From Acidobacteriota bacterium (GTDB lineage Bacteria > Acidobacteriota > Blastocatellia > UBA7656), in contig JBBPIG010000030.1 of the NCBI GenBank assembly GCA_038040445.1, forward strand, positions 45,152 to 82,133: a DNA stretch of 36,982 nucleotides, given 5' to 3'. Below, piece after piece: positions 7,764-16,103 of the stretch (position 1 is the stretch's first letter; each line of letters begins with the position of its first letter). Under the pieces are notes generated by a model. That model saw only the letters and a program-made list of their open reading frames with translations. It ran no database searches and had not been told where the DNA came from. Made by a program: the position numbers and the translations under genes.

Positions 7764-8936
7764 CTAAAAGCCGAGTTCCGCCTCAATCTGCCGAATGCGC
7801 GTGACAAGCTTCAGCAGTTCAGACTCGCTCACCTGTTCTCCTCGCGCGATCTCTTCGCATCGCGAGAGGAGTCCGGTCAATCCGCGCTCATCAAGCTTGG
7901 CTCGGCGCGCGGCGGCGGCCGCCAGCCTGGCGTTGTCGATCTTCGCCGGAACTGCGCTGAAACGGCAAAGCCGTTTGCGAAACTCAGAGTATATGTTCTC
8001 CATCGCCAGGTCGCTCGCCTCAGCCAGCCGCGTGATGTTAGCCATCGAAGAAACGAACTCGAGATTGGTTGTTCTTCGTTCGCTCCTGAGAGGGATCGGG
8101 CGGCCGAACCTGCGACCGTAACTGTAGACGACAAGTACGGCGATCAACCCGGCCTGAGCCATCATCCACGGAATAGGCGTGCCGCGAAAGTAAGACATCA
8201 GACCACCGCCGGGCGATGACCCGCCGTAGCCGTGATGGTATTCGTCGAAGGCGACGTTTCCCGCCGGACGCTCGGCCAACAGGTTGAGCGCGAGAATCAC
8301 ATTGTCGGCTTGCGAGATGCCGTTGTTGGCGACGACGTATGGATCACTCAGCAGTACCACGCGTCCTTTGCCGACCTGTGCGTCGGCGAGAATCGCAGCT
8401 TGATCGTCTCCGATGTGATACGTGGCGGCGCGGCTGTCAACCCTGACTCGGGTCGCGTAAGCCGAAAGCGCGACACGCTGGACGTTGCGAGTGAAAAGAG
8501 TTGGCTGCAACGGATGAACCGCCGACGATGAGCGGGCTTGTTCGGTATGCACTACCGCATCGCCGAGGGTCACATTGCGAATATCCCGGTCGATGATTAT
8601 CAGCAGACCTCCCGCTTCAATCCATTTGTTTAGCGCGATGAATTCATCTTCGTCGGGATTGTGAGCCTTAGGCGGCGCGATGACGACGAGAGAGCCGGGC
8701 TCGTGATATTTCAGCTCGGTGAACGGCTTCTCGAAGCGCACTACGCGATAGCCGCTCTCTTCGAGCAAAGTATAGAACGCCAGGGTGCCGTAGGGAGTCG
8801 AGCGGTATGACGAGCGATCGCCTGTCAGTTCGTCTTCTTCTGTTGCCCGCGTGTCGACGAAGAAGACGAAGTTGAGCGCAACCAGCACCAGGAACAAACC
8901 GGCTATCAGCAGAATTGCGTTCGCGTTTCGTTTCAT
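7764..8936 (-). CDS. DUF4350 domain membrane protein
   Basis: This is a 390-residue protein. An N-terminal membrane anchor (about residues 6-26, AILLIAGLFLVLVALNFVFF) is followed by a DUF4350-type extracytoplasmic domain (STPYGTLAFYTLLEESGYRVVRFEKP, then LVVIAPPKAHNPDEDEFIALNKWIEAGG). A second membrane segment lies near residues 245-260 (WMMAQAGLIAVLVVYSYG), followed by a soluble C-terminal helical tail. DUF4350 proteins usually sit in operons with a MoxR ATPase, a DUF58 protein and other membrane proteins. None of these is next to it here, which is unusual, and the function remains unknown. Eight GGTTCAG units lie just upstream of its start codon. Confidence 0.88.
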   Translation of the reverse strand: MKRNANAILLIAGLFLVLVALNFVFFVDTRATEEDELTGDRSSYRSTPYGTLAFYTLLEESGYRVVRFEKPFTELKYHEPGSLVVIAPPKAHNPDEDEFIALNKWIEAGGLLIIIDRDIRNVTLGDAVVHTEQARSSSAVHPLQPTLFTRNVQRVALSAYATRVRVDSRAATYHIGDDQAAILADAQVGKGRVVLLSDPYVVANNGISQADNVILALNLLAERPAGNVAFDEYHHGYGGSSPGGGLMSYFRGTPIPWMMAQAGLIAVLVVYSYGRRFGRPIPLRSERRTTNLEFVSSMANITRLAEASDLAMENIYSEFRKRLCRFSAVPAKIDNARLAAAAARRAKLDERGLTGLLSRCEEIARGEQVSESELLKLVTRIRQIEAELGF

Positions 8937-8941
8937 TCGTC

Positions 8942-9100
8942 GGTTCAGGGTTCAGGGTTCAGGGTTCAGGGTTCAGGGTTCAGGGTTCAGGGTTCAGGGT
9001 TGAAGTGAATCACTCGATCCCCAACCCGGAACTTCGAACCACAAACCCGGAACCGGGTCGTCACAACCCGGAACTCTGAACCACGAACCCGGAACCGCGA
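8942..9100. repeat. (GGTTCAG)8 tandem array plus inverted AACCCGGAAC phrases
   Basis: Eight exact GGTTCAG units occupy 8942-8997. The segment 9015-9096 then contains at least four AACCCGGAAC-type words, roughly complementary to the first array. The block lies immediately upstream of the DUF4350 start and downstream of the M1-like gene. No coding potential was seen. Confidence 0.92.
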
Positions 9101-9101
9101 A

Positions 9102-11507
9102 TCATTTCACATTGAACAGTGCTTGAGGGACGTCTTCCAGGAGCCAGGCGCTTCCGGCGCGATGCAACACGAACACCGCCGTGCCCGCCTGGTCTCTGCC
9201 CTCGGCCTTGACCTTGAGCCCGACATCGAGTGCCACACGATTGGAGTCGACTTGATCGGCGTGCAGTATCTCCGTCGTCCACGACGCGGGTCTGTTAACC
9301 GTTAGCCCTTGAACGAACCGCTTCAGGTTGTTCTTGATCACTAACTTGAAGAGCTTGTCCGAGTCCGGCTGCTTGATTGCCGCGTCGAGCTGAGTGATGT
9401 AAGCGCGCAGAGACTCGTCGATCTGAGGAGCAGCGCCGCCGGTTCGCTCCGCCTGTATCAACCCTTCGTGAGCCGCAACCTGCGCTGCCGCTTCATCGGC
9501 TTCGACGGCGGCCGCGCGAAACTGCCGCATTGCTTCGGCGGCTTGATTGCGCGCCATTGCCACCTGGCCGAGCGTTACTCGAGCCCACGCCAACGCCGGT
9601 CCAACAGGCGGGTCGAACTTGATCGCAGCGTTAGCTTCCGCGGCAGCGTCATCCATTTTCTTTTGCGCGGCAAGCGTTCGAGCCAGCCACGCGTGCAACA
9701 CGGCATTGCGCCCGTCAACCCGAACCGCTTGTCTCAGCATTGTCTCGGCTTCCGAATATTGCGCCTTGTTGAATGTCGCTATGCTTTCATTCAACAGGGT
9801 CTGCGCAGATTGGCGGGTCGTCTTTAAGTCCCCATCCCTCGCGTCGTTGTCGTAGCTGGTTTGAATGATGAGTTTGTCCGGATCGACCTCAACCGAGACG
9901 ATCTTCTCAGCGGTGGGGACCTCGGCGGTTGCGAGGCCTTCGGATTGGACCATCACCGAAGCGGTCACCTGTTTGCCCGAAGCAGTGACCGCCAGCAGCT
10001 TGACGGTGACGTCGCCCGTGCCCAGATTACGAAGATTGATCCGCTGCGTCCCCGGCTTGTCTGAAGGAAGCGGCGAGCCGACGATGATGTCCGGCTCGAC
10101 GATTGACTCAACCCATTGCTGAAACAGATTGTCGACTTCGGGCGGCGCACCCTTCGTCAAAGCGGCTCGCAGATCGTCAGTCGTGACGATCTTGTTTTGC
10201 GCGCCCGAGAGTATCGCCTTAAAGGCGGCAATGAGCCTTTCGCGGCCGGCCGCTTCCGCAAGCAACCTGTATACAAGCGGTCCCTTGCCGAACACCGCCA
10301 CACTGTAGTTAGGCAACAGCAAAGTCTGAACGCCTAACTCCGCATCGCGCCCCGATTTTGCGATCGGCGCGTAACTCCACCGCATGTTGGTGAACAAATC
10401 GCGGGCTGCGTCCTTGCCAAAGCGATCCTCGAAGTAGAGCGCGGCAAGATACCGCGGCAGCGAGTCGCGAAGGAACGCCGCGCTGCGAGCCTTCACCGCC
10501 GCGCGACTCTCCTGTGCGGATCGCGGCTCGCGCCCCCTCAAGCGCACGCGTCCATCAATCCATATGCGCGCGACGGCGTCGGCGAGTACTTCGACGACTC
10601 CCGCGTTGAGCGAGTCGCGGCGGAAGACTTGCTCGTTTAGCACAAGCACGCCAGGCTCTGTGAGATTTCCTGCGCGAACCGAGGATATTATTCGAAACGT
10701 CGAGCCTGGGGGCGGAGACCCAAGTGTCCTGGTGAGAAAATCGATGACGCGCCCCGCCTCCTCGCCCAGACGCGCGACGATCGCCCGCGGCTCCGCAGGC
10801 TTAGCGCCCGCCGAGACCGCAGTGATACCCGGCTGGACAAATATCTCAACCTTGACGCCCCCGTGATCGGAGCTGACCGGCTGGTCGAAGCTGCCGGCTA
10901 CGACGAGAGGCTGTGAATTGAGCGGCTGTTCAAAAGTTGAGTTCTGGCCCTCGGTCCTCAGCGTGCCCGAGGATAGCGCGCGAAAGCCGGCGGCCGGCGA
11001 CGCGGCGCTTACGGTCAACGTGAAGGGCGCCGTGGGTGGACCATAGAGCGTGAACGCTGTAGAGGGCGCCGGAAACCAGACTGCTTGAGGCGCCAACAGC
11101 ACCTCGCCTGGATAGACGTGAATCAACGGTGTGGATTCGGCTGCCTCGATGCGGTAGCTCACCTCGACAGTGGCCGTTGCTCCCGCCGCGATCGATGACT
11201 GTGGTGTGATGATGATCTGATTAAGCGTCGTGACCCGGCGATCTTCGACGGTCTCGACCTGAGCGGGTGCGCCATTAACCTTAGCGGCGGTTACCTTGGC
11301 CAGCTTCGTAAGTCTCAAATAGAGCTTTGGCTTCGGCGCCTGGCCGGCGTTGGATATGCTGAGTTCCGCTCGCGCATCGACTGCGCTGGCGGCGGTGTCG
11401 ATGCGCAGGTTGATGTTGTAGCGATCGACTTCAACTTCCTGCGCCGCCGCGCTGACTGATAGGGCTGCGGTGATAAAAAGGACCGGGAAGAATCTTTTGA
11501 GCATCAT
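9102..11507 (-). CDS. Exported M1-like (catalytically degenerate) protein with TPR region
   Basis: This is an 801-residue protein with a signal peptide (residues 1-22, ending VSAAAQ). Residues 24-470 follow the M1 aminopeptidase layout: an N-terminal beta domain, then EPGVLVLNEQVF where GAMEN would lie, then VEVLADAVARIWIDG (305-319) where HEXXH-x18-E is expected. The zinc motif is absent, so peptidase activity is unlikely. Residues 375-470 keep the M1 helical tail (GKGPLVYRLLAEAAG). A beta domain spans about 470-555. TPR-like helices cover about 565-690 (LLNESIATFNKAQYSEAETM and two more pairs), and a C-terminal domain of about 100 residues ends the protein. It may be a binding or scaffold protein rather than an enzyme; the ligand is unknown. 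Confidence 0.85.
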   Translation of the reverse strand: MMLKRFFPVLFITAALSVSAAAQEVEVDRYNINLRIDTAASAVDARAELSISNAGQAPKPKLYLRLTKLAKVTAAKVNGAPAQVETVEDRRVTTLNQIIITPQSSIAAGATATVEVSYRIEAAESTPLIHVYPGEVLLAPQAVWFPAPSTAFTLYGPPTAPFTLTVSAASPAAGFRALSSGTLRTEGQNSTFEQPLNSQPLVVAGSFDQPVSSDHGGVKVEIFVQPGITAVSAGAKPAEPRAIVARLGEEAGRVIDFLTRTLGSPPPGSTFRIISSVRAGNLTEPGVLVLNEQVFRRDSLNAGVVEVLADAVARIWIDGRVRLRGREPRSAQESRAAVKARSAAFLRDSLPRYLAALYFEDRFGKDAARDLFTNMRWSYAPIAKSGRDAELGVQTLLLPNYSVAVFGKGPLVYRLLAEAAGRERLIAAFKAILSGAQNKIVTTDDLRAALTKGAPPEVDNLFQQWVESIVEPDIIVGSPLPSDKPGTQRINLRNLGTGDVTVKLLAVTASGKQVTASVMVQSEGLATAEVPTAEKIVSVEVDPDKLIIQTSYDNDARDGDLKTTRQSAQTLLNESIATFNKAQYSEAETMLRQAVRVDGRNAVLHAWLARTLAAQKKMDDAAAEANAAIKFDPPVGPALAWARVTLGQVAMARNQAAEAMRQFRAAAVEADEAAAQVAAHEGLIQAERTGGAAPQIDESLRAYITQLDAAIKQPDSDKLFKLVIKNNLKRFVQGLTVNRPASWTTEILHADQVDSNRVALDVGLKVKAEGRDQAGTAVFVLHRAGSAWLLEDVPQALFNVK

Positions 11508-11508
11508 T

Positions 11509-11608
11509 AGTTTCTGGTTTCTGGTTTCTAGTTTCTGGTTTGTAGTTGCTGGTTCTCAGTGGTCTACCAACTCTTAACCAGAAACCAGAAACTAGAAACC
11601 AGAAACCG
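11509..11608. repeat. Inverted GGTTTCT / AGAAACC phrase repeat
   Basis: Tandem TTTCTGG / TTTCTAG words at 11510-11541 are answered by their reverse complements at 11577-11607, giving arms of about 25 bp around a loop of about 36 nt. The block lies between the kdsA stop (11618) and the start of the M1-like gene (11507). The same words form the outer ends of the inverted repeat at 1688-1800. Confidence 0.88.
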
Positions 11609-11617
11609 TTCTACGCG

Positions 11618-12454
11618 TCATTGCAAACTATCGCGCACGAGTTCGTGAATCGCTTTGAGCTTCTCGAGGAGAGGCTCGAGCCGTTCAAGGGGCAAACTGT
11701 TCGGTCCGTCTGAGAGCGCAGCCGCCGGGTTGTCGTGCACTTCCATGAAAACGCCGTCCACGCCGCAAGCCACGCTGGCGCGCGCGAGGTACTCGATGAA
11801 CTCGGAGTCGCCTCCGCTTGCCGAGCCCAATCCCCCGGGCCGCTGCAGGCTGTGCGTCACATCGTGCACCACCGGATAACCGAAGCTTCGCATGATGGGC
11901 ACGCCGCGAAAATCCACGACGAGGTTGTTGTAGCCAAAGCTCGAGCCGCGCTCGGTGAGCATCACTCGCTGATTGCCCTGCGAAGTGGCCTTCTCGATCG
12001 CGTGCTTCATGTCGTGGGGCGCCAGGAACTGCCCCTTCTTGATGTTGACGGCGCGGCCCGACCTTGCGGCTTCGACTATGAGATCCGTCTGCCTCGACAA
12101 AAACGCGGGTATCTGAAGAACGTCGGCGACCTCGGCGGCGGCTTGCACCTGTGCGGCTTCGTGAACGTCGGTCAGCACCGGGACGCCGGCCTCGGTTCGC
12201 ACGCGGCCGAGTATGCGCAGCGCTTCTAGGATTCCGAGCCCCCGATGGGCATTGATCGAAGTGCGATTCGCCTTATCGTAAGACGACTTGAAGATGTAAG
12301 GAATGCCGAGGCGATCGGTGATCGAGCGAATCGCTGAAGCCATCTTCTGCGCGTGGGATTCGCTTTCGACCAGGCAGGGGCCGGCGATCAGGAACAGATC
12401 ACTGCCGCCAACTTCGACGCTTCCGACTTTGAAGGGTTTAATCGCGACCGGCAT
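11618..12454 (-). CDS. kdsA: 3-deoxy-8-phosphooctulonate synthase
   Basis: KdsA condenses arabinose 5-phosphate with phosphoenolpyruvate to give Kdo 8-phosphate, the first committed step of Kdo synthesis for lipid A-core. The 278-residue length is standard. Family landmarks include LIAGPCLVESESHAQKMA, FKSSYDKANRTS, LGILEALRILGRVRTEAGVPVLTDVHE, and the C-terminal HDVTHSLQRPGG and EVHDNPAAALSDGPNSLPL. The active-site motif region KKGQFLAP is intact. The first Met fits homologues. kdsB, the next dedicated enzyme, is 14 kb away at 26534, so the pathway is split. The gene shows that the host makes Kdo and therefore has an LPS outer membrane. Confidence 0.97.
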   Translation of the reverse strand: MPVAIKPFKVGSVEVGGSDLFLIAGPCLVESESHAQKMASAIRSITDRLGIPYIFKSSYDKANRTSINAHRGLGILEALRILGRVRTEAGVPVLTDVHEAAQVQAAAEVADVLQIPAFLSRQTDLIVEAARSGRAVNIKKGQFLAPHDMKHAIEKATSQGNQRVMLTERGSSFGYNNLVVDFRGVPIMRSFGYPVVHDVTHSLQRPGGLGSASGGDSEFIEYLARASVACGVDGVFMEVHDNPAAALSDGPNSLPLERLEPLLEKLKAIHELVRDSLQ

Positions 12455-12806
12455 AAATGAAGGGTTATTCTACACGGCGCTGGTTGGAATTTGAAAGAGA
12501 GAGGCGCAGCGCCCTTGACCTTACAGATCGGTTATGGATGATGCTAGCGCCGTTTGTATCGGGCGCTTCCATACCGCACTCGACGACCAGGCCAGGCGCC
12601 GATGACTCCACCCACGCCTCAGCGGAAGCCGGCAAGGCAGGTTCCGGCCTTCCATATGGGACTGTCACGACCGTTTCGCCGTAGTAGGGTCATACCCGAG
12701 AGAACTCAATGATCCGGGCAACAATCAGGAAGCTGGACCAACACCTTGTCCTCTCAGTGACGAGCGGTTTCCGAGCCGTGTTATAGTCATCATCGAGACG
12801 GGCTAT
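12455..12806. other. Gene-free gap upstream of kdsA
   Basis: These 352 bp separate the divergent kdsA and the small plus-strand gene at 12807. Short open frames on both strands look random, and I see no repeat, hairpin or strong promoter. The kdsA promoter must lie here but is not recognisable by eye. Confidence 0.5.
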
Positions 12807-13097
12807 ATGTACGACGAGCTAGAACAGAAAATGCGGGAGATAATTTGGAGGAGATGGACGTCAGGCGAATATCCAACACTTGATGACCTCCATCCGAACA
12901 TATACACCGGTGAGATTTATGATGAGCTCATTGAATCAGGTGTAAGTGTTCCCAAGGGCGCGATGGAACAAATACTAAAGTTCTGGATGGCGCAAGGCTA
13001 TGTAAGAACAAAAGCGATAGGGGGCGGCCCCGACGAGAAACAATGTCATGGAAGTATGAAAATCGTCGCGGTATATGAATCCCTGGGAGTGTCCTGA
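12807..13097 (+). CDS. Hypothetical small protein, 96 residues
   Basis: Not recognised. The protein begins MYDELEQKMREIIWRRWTSG and is rich in charged residues. The middle (PTLDDLHPNIYTGEIYDELIESGVSVPKGAMEQILKFWMAQGYV) could form helices with a winged-helix flavour; that is a guess from residue pattern only. There is no signal peptide or membrane segment. The composition is more AT-rich than its neighbours. No clear Shine-Dalgarno precedes the ATG, so the start, and even the coding status, are uncertain. It is isolated, with a pseudogene fragment and the convergent uup gene downstream. Confidence 0.5.
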   Translation: MYDELEQKMREIIWRRWTSGEYPTLDDLHPNIYTGEIYDELIESGVSVPKGAMEQILKFWMAQGYVRTKAIGGGPDEKQCHGSMKIVAVYESLGVS

Positions 13098-13124
13098 TTT
13101 GAATTGGGACGCGCTACGCAGTCC

Positions 13125-13178
13125 GTAACCATCGACACTATCCTCGGAGGTTCGGCTATCAAGCAGGTCATCTCTGAT
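13125..13178 (-). pseudogene. Short decayed copy of a hypE 3' segment
   Basis: Read on the minus strand, this stretch aligns with the hypE-like remnant at 18356-18402. Identical blocks include GTAACCATCGA, ACTATCC and GGTTCGGCTATCA (plus-strand sense), interrupted by a 7-bp insertion. In the same frame it reads IAEPPRIVSMVT against IAEPEGIVSMVT. It begins 5 bp beyond the uup stop codon. It is far too short to function. Confidence 0.6.
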
Positions 13179-13183
13179 GGAGC

Positions 13184-15061
13184 TCAAGCAAGCTCCGCGA
13201 GCGCGGCCCATCGATCGATGTCTTTCTCCAACTCTTGATTGAGCGACTGAAGCTCGGTGTAAGCCGCCTCAACCGCCAAGAAGTCGCTCGATGATCCCGC
13301 CAACACGCGTTCGAGCTCAGCTTTTCTCGCTTCGCTAAGCTCGATTCTCTTTTCCAATTCCTCAAACTCGCGCCGCTCCTTGTATGAGAGCTTGCGTGGC
13401 CCGGCGGATGCTCCGGCCGAGGGCCTCGTGACGCTCGCCTTTGCTTCGATAGTTTCAGCCGCGACTAGCTGGCGAGCCTCGAGAAAGGCGCTGTAGTTGC
13501 CGGGATGCTCCTTGATTCGTCCGTTTCCTTCGAAGCGAAAAATGCTCTCAACGGTACGATCGAGGAAATAGCGGTCATGGCTGACGACAACCAGGCATCC
13601 TGCGAAAGAGTCGAGATATTCTTCCAGACGCACGAGCGTCTGAATGTCGAGATCATTCGTCGGCTCGTCCAACATCAAAAGATTCGGAGCGCCCATCAAC
13701 ACTCTGAGCAGGTACAGACGACGCTGCTCGCCCCCCGACAGACGCGAGATCAGATCGTATTGCATCGCCGGCGGAAAGAGGAACTTCTCAAGCATCTGGC
13801 TCGCGGTGATCACCTGTCCATCGGCCGTCTCGATTCTTTCAGCGACTTCGCCTATGTAGTCAATCACTCGTTGTGAGCCGTTCAACTCGCGGTTCTCTTG
13901 ATCGTAGTAGCCGATGACGAGCGTCTGCCCTCGATCAATGCGGCCCGCATCCGGCTCAATACGCCCAGCGATTATGTCGAGCAGAGTTGTCTTGCCGGAA
14001 CCGCTCGGGCCAATGACGCCAATGCGGTCGTTACGCTTCAGGATGTAGCTGAACCCTTCGATCAGCCTCTTGTCATCATAGGATTTCGATATGCCGTCGA
14101 GTTCGAGGATCTTCTTGCCCATCCGGCTGAAACCTATGGAGATGTCCAGCTCGGGTTTGGTTGATCTGGCAGGTTGTTTCTGTAGTTCTTCGGCGCGTTG
14201 GACGCGGGCCTTTTGCTTTGTGGCGCGGGCCTTTGCGCCGCGCCTGAGCCATGCGAGCTCGCGCCGAAGCAACGCTTCCTGCTTCTCACCGGCGGCCGCG
14301 TCTTGAGCTTCCTGCTCCTCTTTCTTTTCGAGATAGTAAGCGTAGGCGCCGGCAAAACTCTGCACGCGGCCTCGATCTATTTCGAGTATGCGATTGGTGA
14401 CACGATCGAGAAAGTAGCGGTCGTGAGTGACCAGAAGAAGCGCGCCCACATAACGGGCGAGATATGTCTCAAACCACGCAATCGTATCGGCGTCCAGGTG
14501 GTTAGTAGGCTCGTCCAGGATCAACAGGTCAGGGCGCGACACGAGCGCGTGAGCGAGCGCGACTCGCTTACGTTCGCCGCCAGAAAGCGAGCCCATCCGC
14601 GCCCCTGTATCGCGAATGCCTAGTTGACTCAGAACGGTCTGAGCGTTTGTTTCCAGGTTCCAGGCGCCTGCCGCTTCGAGTTGATGCGCCAGCGTTGCAA
14701 CTCGATCGAGCATTCGTTCATCGCCCGGCCGCAGCGACAAATCGTGGCAGGCCATTTCGTAATCTCTCAGCAACCGCATTGCTTCGTCGCTGGCAGTAAA
14801 AACGGCATCAAGCACCGTCTGGTCCGGGTCGAATTCCGGGTTCTGCGGCAAGAAAGCGATGACGCGCTCATTGGCGATGATGGCGCGGCCTTTCTGGGGT
14901 TGTTCGTGTCCGGCGATTATTCGCAGAAGGGTAGATTTGCCTGAGCCGTTCAATCCTATGAGGCCGACTTTGTCGCTATCCTCGAGGCCGAACGTCACGC
15001 CTTCAAATAGACACCTGGGGCCGTAACTCATGCCGATGTCTTCGAGAGAGATGATAGTCAT
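13184..15061 (-). CDS. uup: ABC-F family ATPase, Uup-like
   Basis: This 625-residue protein has two fused ABC ATPase domains and no membrane part, the ABC-F pattern. The first domain has Walker A GLNGSGKST, signature LSGGERKRVALA and Walker B LLILDEPTNHLD. The second has GPSGSGKTT, LSGGEQRRLYLL and LLMLDEPTNDLD. Between them lies a long basic linker (KKEEQEAQDAAAG... RRGAKARATKQKARVQRA), and a C-terminal coiled-coil domain (about 540-620) is typical of Uup. Uup-like proteins act on ribosomes and affect precise transposon excision. The assignment to Uup rather than another ABC-F branch rests on length and the C-terminal coiled coil. No clear Shine-Dalgarno is seen. Confidence 0.93.
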   Translation of the reverse strand: MTIISLEDIGMSYGPRCLFEGVTFGLEDSDKVGLIGLNGSGKSTLLRIIAGHEQPQKGRAIIANERVIAFLPQNPEFDPDQTVLDAVFTASDEAMRLLRDYEMACHDLSLRPGDERMLDRVATLAHQLEAAGAWNLETNAQTVLSQLGIRDTGARMGSLSGGERKRVALAHALVSRPDLLILDEPTNHLDADTIAWFETYLARYVGALLLVTHDRYFLDRVTNRILEIDRGRVQSFAGAYAYYLEKKEEQEAQDAAAGEKQEALLRRELAWLRRGAKARATKQKARVQRAEELQKQPARSTKPELDISIGFSRMGKKILELDGISKSYDDKRLIEGFSYILKRNDRIGVIGPSGSGKTTLLDIIAGRIEPDAGRIDRGQTLVIGYYDQENRELNGSQRVIDYIGEVAERIETADGQVITASQMLEKFLFPPAMQYDLISRLSGGEQRRLYLLRVLMGAPNLLMLDEPTNDLDIQTLVRLEEYLDSFAGCLVVVSHDRYFLDRTVESIFRFEGNGRIKEHPGNYSAFLEARQLVAAETIEAKASVTRPSAGASAGPRKLSYKERREFEELEKRIELSEARKAELERVLAGSSSDFLAVEAAYTELQSLNQELEKDIDRWAALAELA

Positions 15062-15108
15062 TGTGCTGAAGCTGGGTATTCCAGTGAAGCTCTCGTGTCG
15101 TGGGTTCG

Positions 15109-15321
15109 CTAGTGTCTTTCATCTGATGCGTCAAACACTTCCTGCACCCTGCCAACGTCTCCACTGACGAGCCGCACTTTAATCCCGTGCGTGTGAAACG
15201 AAGACTTGGTGAGGATGTCCTTGACTATGCCTCGCGTCAGTGTTGCCGTGCCTTGATCCTTTTTCAGAATAATATCCACCTCGGCTCCGGCGCGGACGTT
15301 CTTTCGGTGTTGACCATTCAT
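15109..15321 (-). CDS. ywbE: YwbE family protein (DUF2196)
   Basis: This 70-residue protein is recognisable along its whole length: MNGQHRKNVRAGAEVDIILK, then KKDQGTATLTRGIVKDILT, then HGIKVRLVSGDVGRVQEV. It is a small beta-rich KOW-like fold of unknown function, widely conserved. A Shine-Dalgarno (TGAGGTCC, read on the minus strand) lies just upstream of the ATG. It lies 105 bp downstream of the antitoxin gene and 47 bp upstream of uup, all on the minus strand, so cotranscription is possible. Confidence 0.92.
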   Translation of the reverse strand: MNGQHRKNVRAGAEVDIILKKDQGTATLTRGIVKDILTKSSFHTHGIKVRLVSGDVGRVQEVFDASDERH

Positions 15322-15372
15322 AGGACCTCACGAATAACATCGCTCTGCATAATAAACCTAAACCTCCTGTCT

Positions 15373-15412
15373 TCTCGGCGAGTTTCTCTGCGAACCTCTG
15401 CGCCCCTGCGGT
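15373..15412. repeat. CGCAGAG-type dispersed intergenic word
   Basis: On the minus strand this gap reads AACCGCAGGGGCGCAGAGG, followed by TTCGCAGAGAAACTCGC. This is a variant of the ACCGCAGAGGCGCAGAG phrase that recurs between genes in many bacterial genomes. Only one copy is in this window. Confidence 0.45.
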
Positions 15413-15426
15413 TAATCCCACTCGCT

Positions 15427-15720
15427 TCATTCTTCTTCCGCTATGCCCTTCTCAGCAAAGAATTCCCGGAAGAACTCTGCCGCCGGTTTGCCGGCGTTAT
15501 TTTTCATGCTTTGGAGCCCGCGCTTTATTCCTTCGATGGTTTCCATTCTGTCTTTCGCTTCCAACAATTCTTGGTAGCTCTCGGCGTCTTGGACAACCAA
15601 CTCGGCTTTTCCGTTTACGGTCAGCACGACAGGCGCTTTGGCCTTCTTCATTTGGCGCACCAGCTTCGCGGTGTCGCGCTTGAATGTGCTGAGGCTATGA
15701 ATATCACGGGTAAGTTTCAT
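15427..15720 (-). CDS. Phd/YefM-family antitoxin, orphan
   Basis: This 97-residue protein begins MKLTRDIHSLSTFKRDTAKL and continues APVVLTVNGKAELVVQDAESYQELLE, the hallmark of the Phd/YefM DNA-binding N-terminal fold. The C-terminal half (about 55-97) is the helical, toxin-neutralising part. Such proteins bind and inhibit RelE/ParE or Doc toxins and repress their own promoter. No toxin gene lies on either side: the downstream 105 bp is repeat-like and then ywbE starts. It is therefore an orphan antitoxin, or it works with a toxin elsewhere. The palindrome TGACAATGTCA at 15754-15764, 34 bp upstream of the start, is a candidate autoregulatory operator. Confidence 0.88.
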   Translation of the reverse strand: MKLTRDIHSLSTFKRDTAKLVRQMKKAKAPVVLTVNGKAELVVQDAESYQELLEAKDRMETIEGIKRGLQSMKNNAGKPAAEFFREFFAEKGIAEEE

Positions 15721-15753
15721 AGGGTTGCTCCATTGCTAAATCTGCACTGAATT

Positions 15754-15764
15754 TGACAATGTCA
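15754..15764. promoter_or_regulatory. Candidate antitoxin operator palindrome
   Basis: TGACAATGTCA is a perfect 5+1+5 palindrome 34-44 bp upstream of the antitoxin start codon. Phd/YefM proteins commonly bind short palindromes overlapping their own promoter. No second copy was found, so this is only a candidate. Confidence 0.35.
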
Positions 15765-16103
15765 GTTTTAGCATGTCCGGGCTGTTCCGTCACACGTCAA
15801 ACAGTCGCAAGCAACCCCACCTCTTGGTTGCGAAGTTCTAAAAAACGCGATGTTGTTAGTTGTGTGACTTTGGAAATGAATTTTTGGTTGCAGATTCAGT
15901 GACTGTGTGATATACCATATTCCATCTTAGACAAGACGCACTTTCTATTCAGCTATTCTTAGGAGTTTGTTTCTCTCAGTACATGCATTCCGAACGCTGC
16001 GGAGGGCGAATTGTGCCCGAATCGGCCGCTCTGCGATATGCGAATCGGGGATCGGCTCTACCGGCGCAATGCTGGCGCCTAAGGTAAATCAAGGAGGTTA
16101 CTG
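15765..16103. other. Divergent intergenic region ahead of the heme-protein gene set
   Basis: This is the gap between the antitoxin gene and the three-gene set starting at 16104. It is AT-richer than its surroundings, especially 15835-15960, as expected of promoter DNA. A weak TTGGTT/TGATAT pair near 15885-15915 is possible but unconvincing. The strong Shine-Dalgarno AAGGAGG just before 16104 is clear. No gene is supported. Confidence 0.5.
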
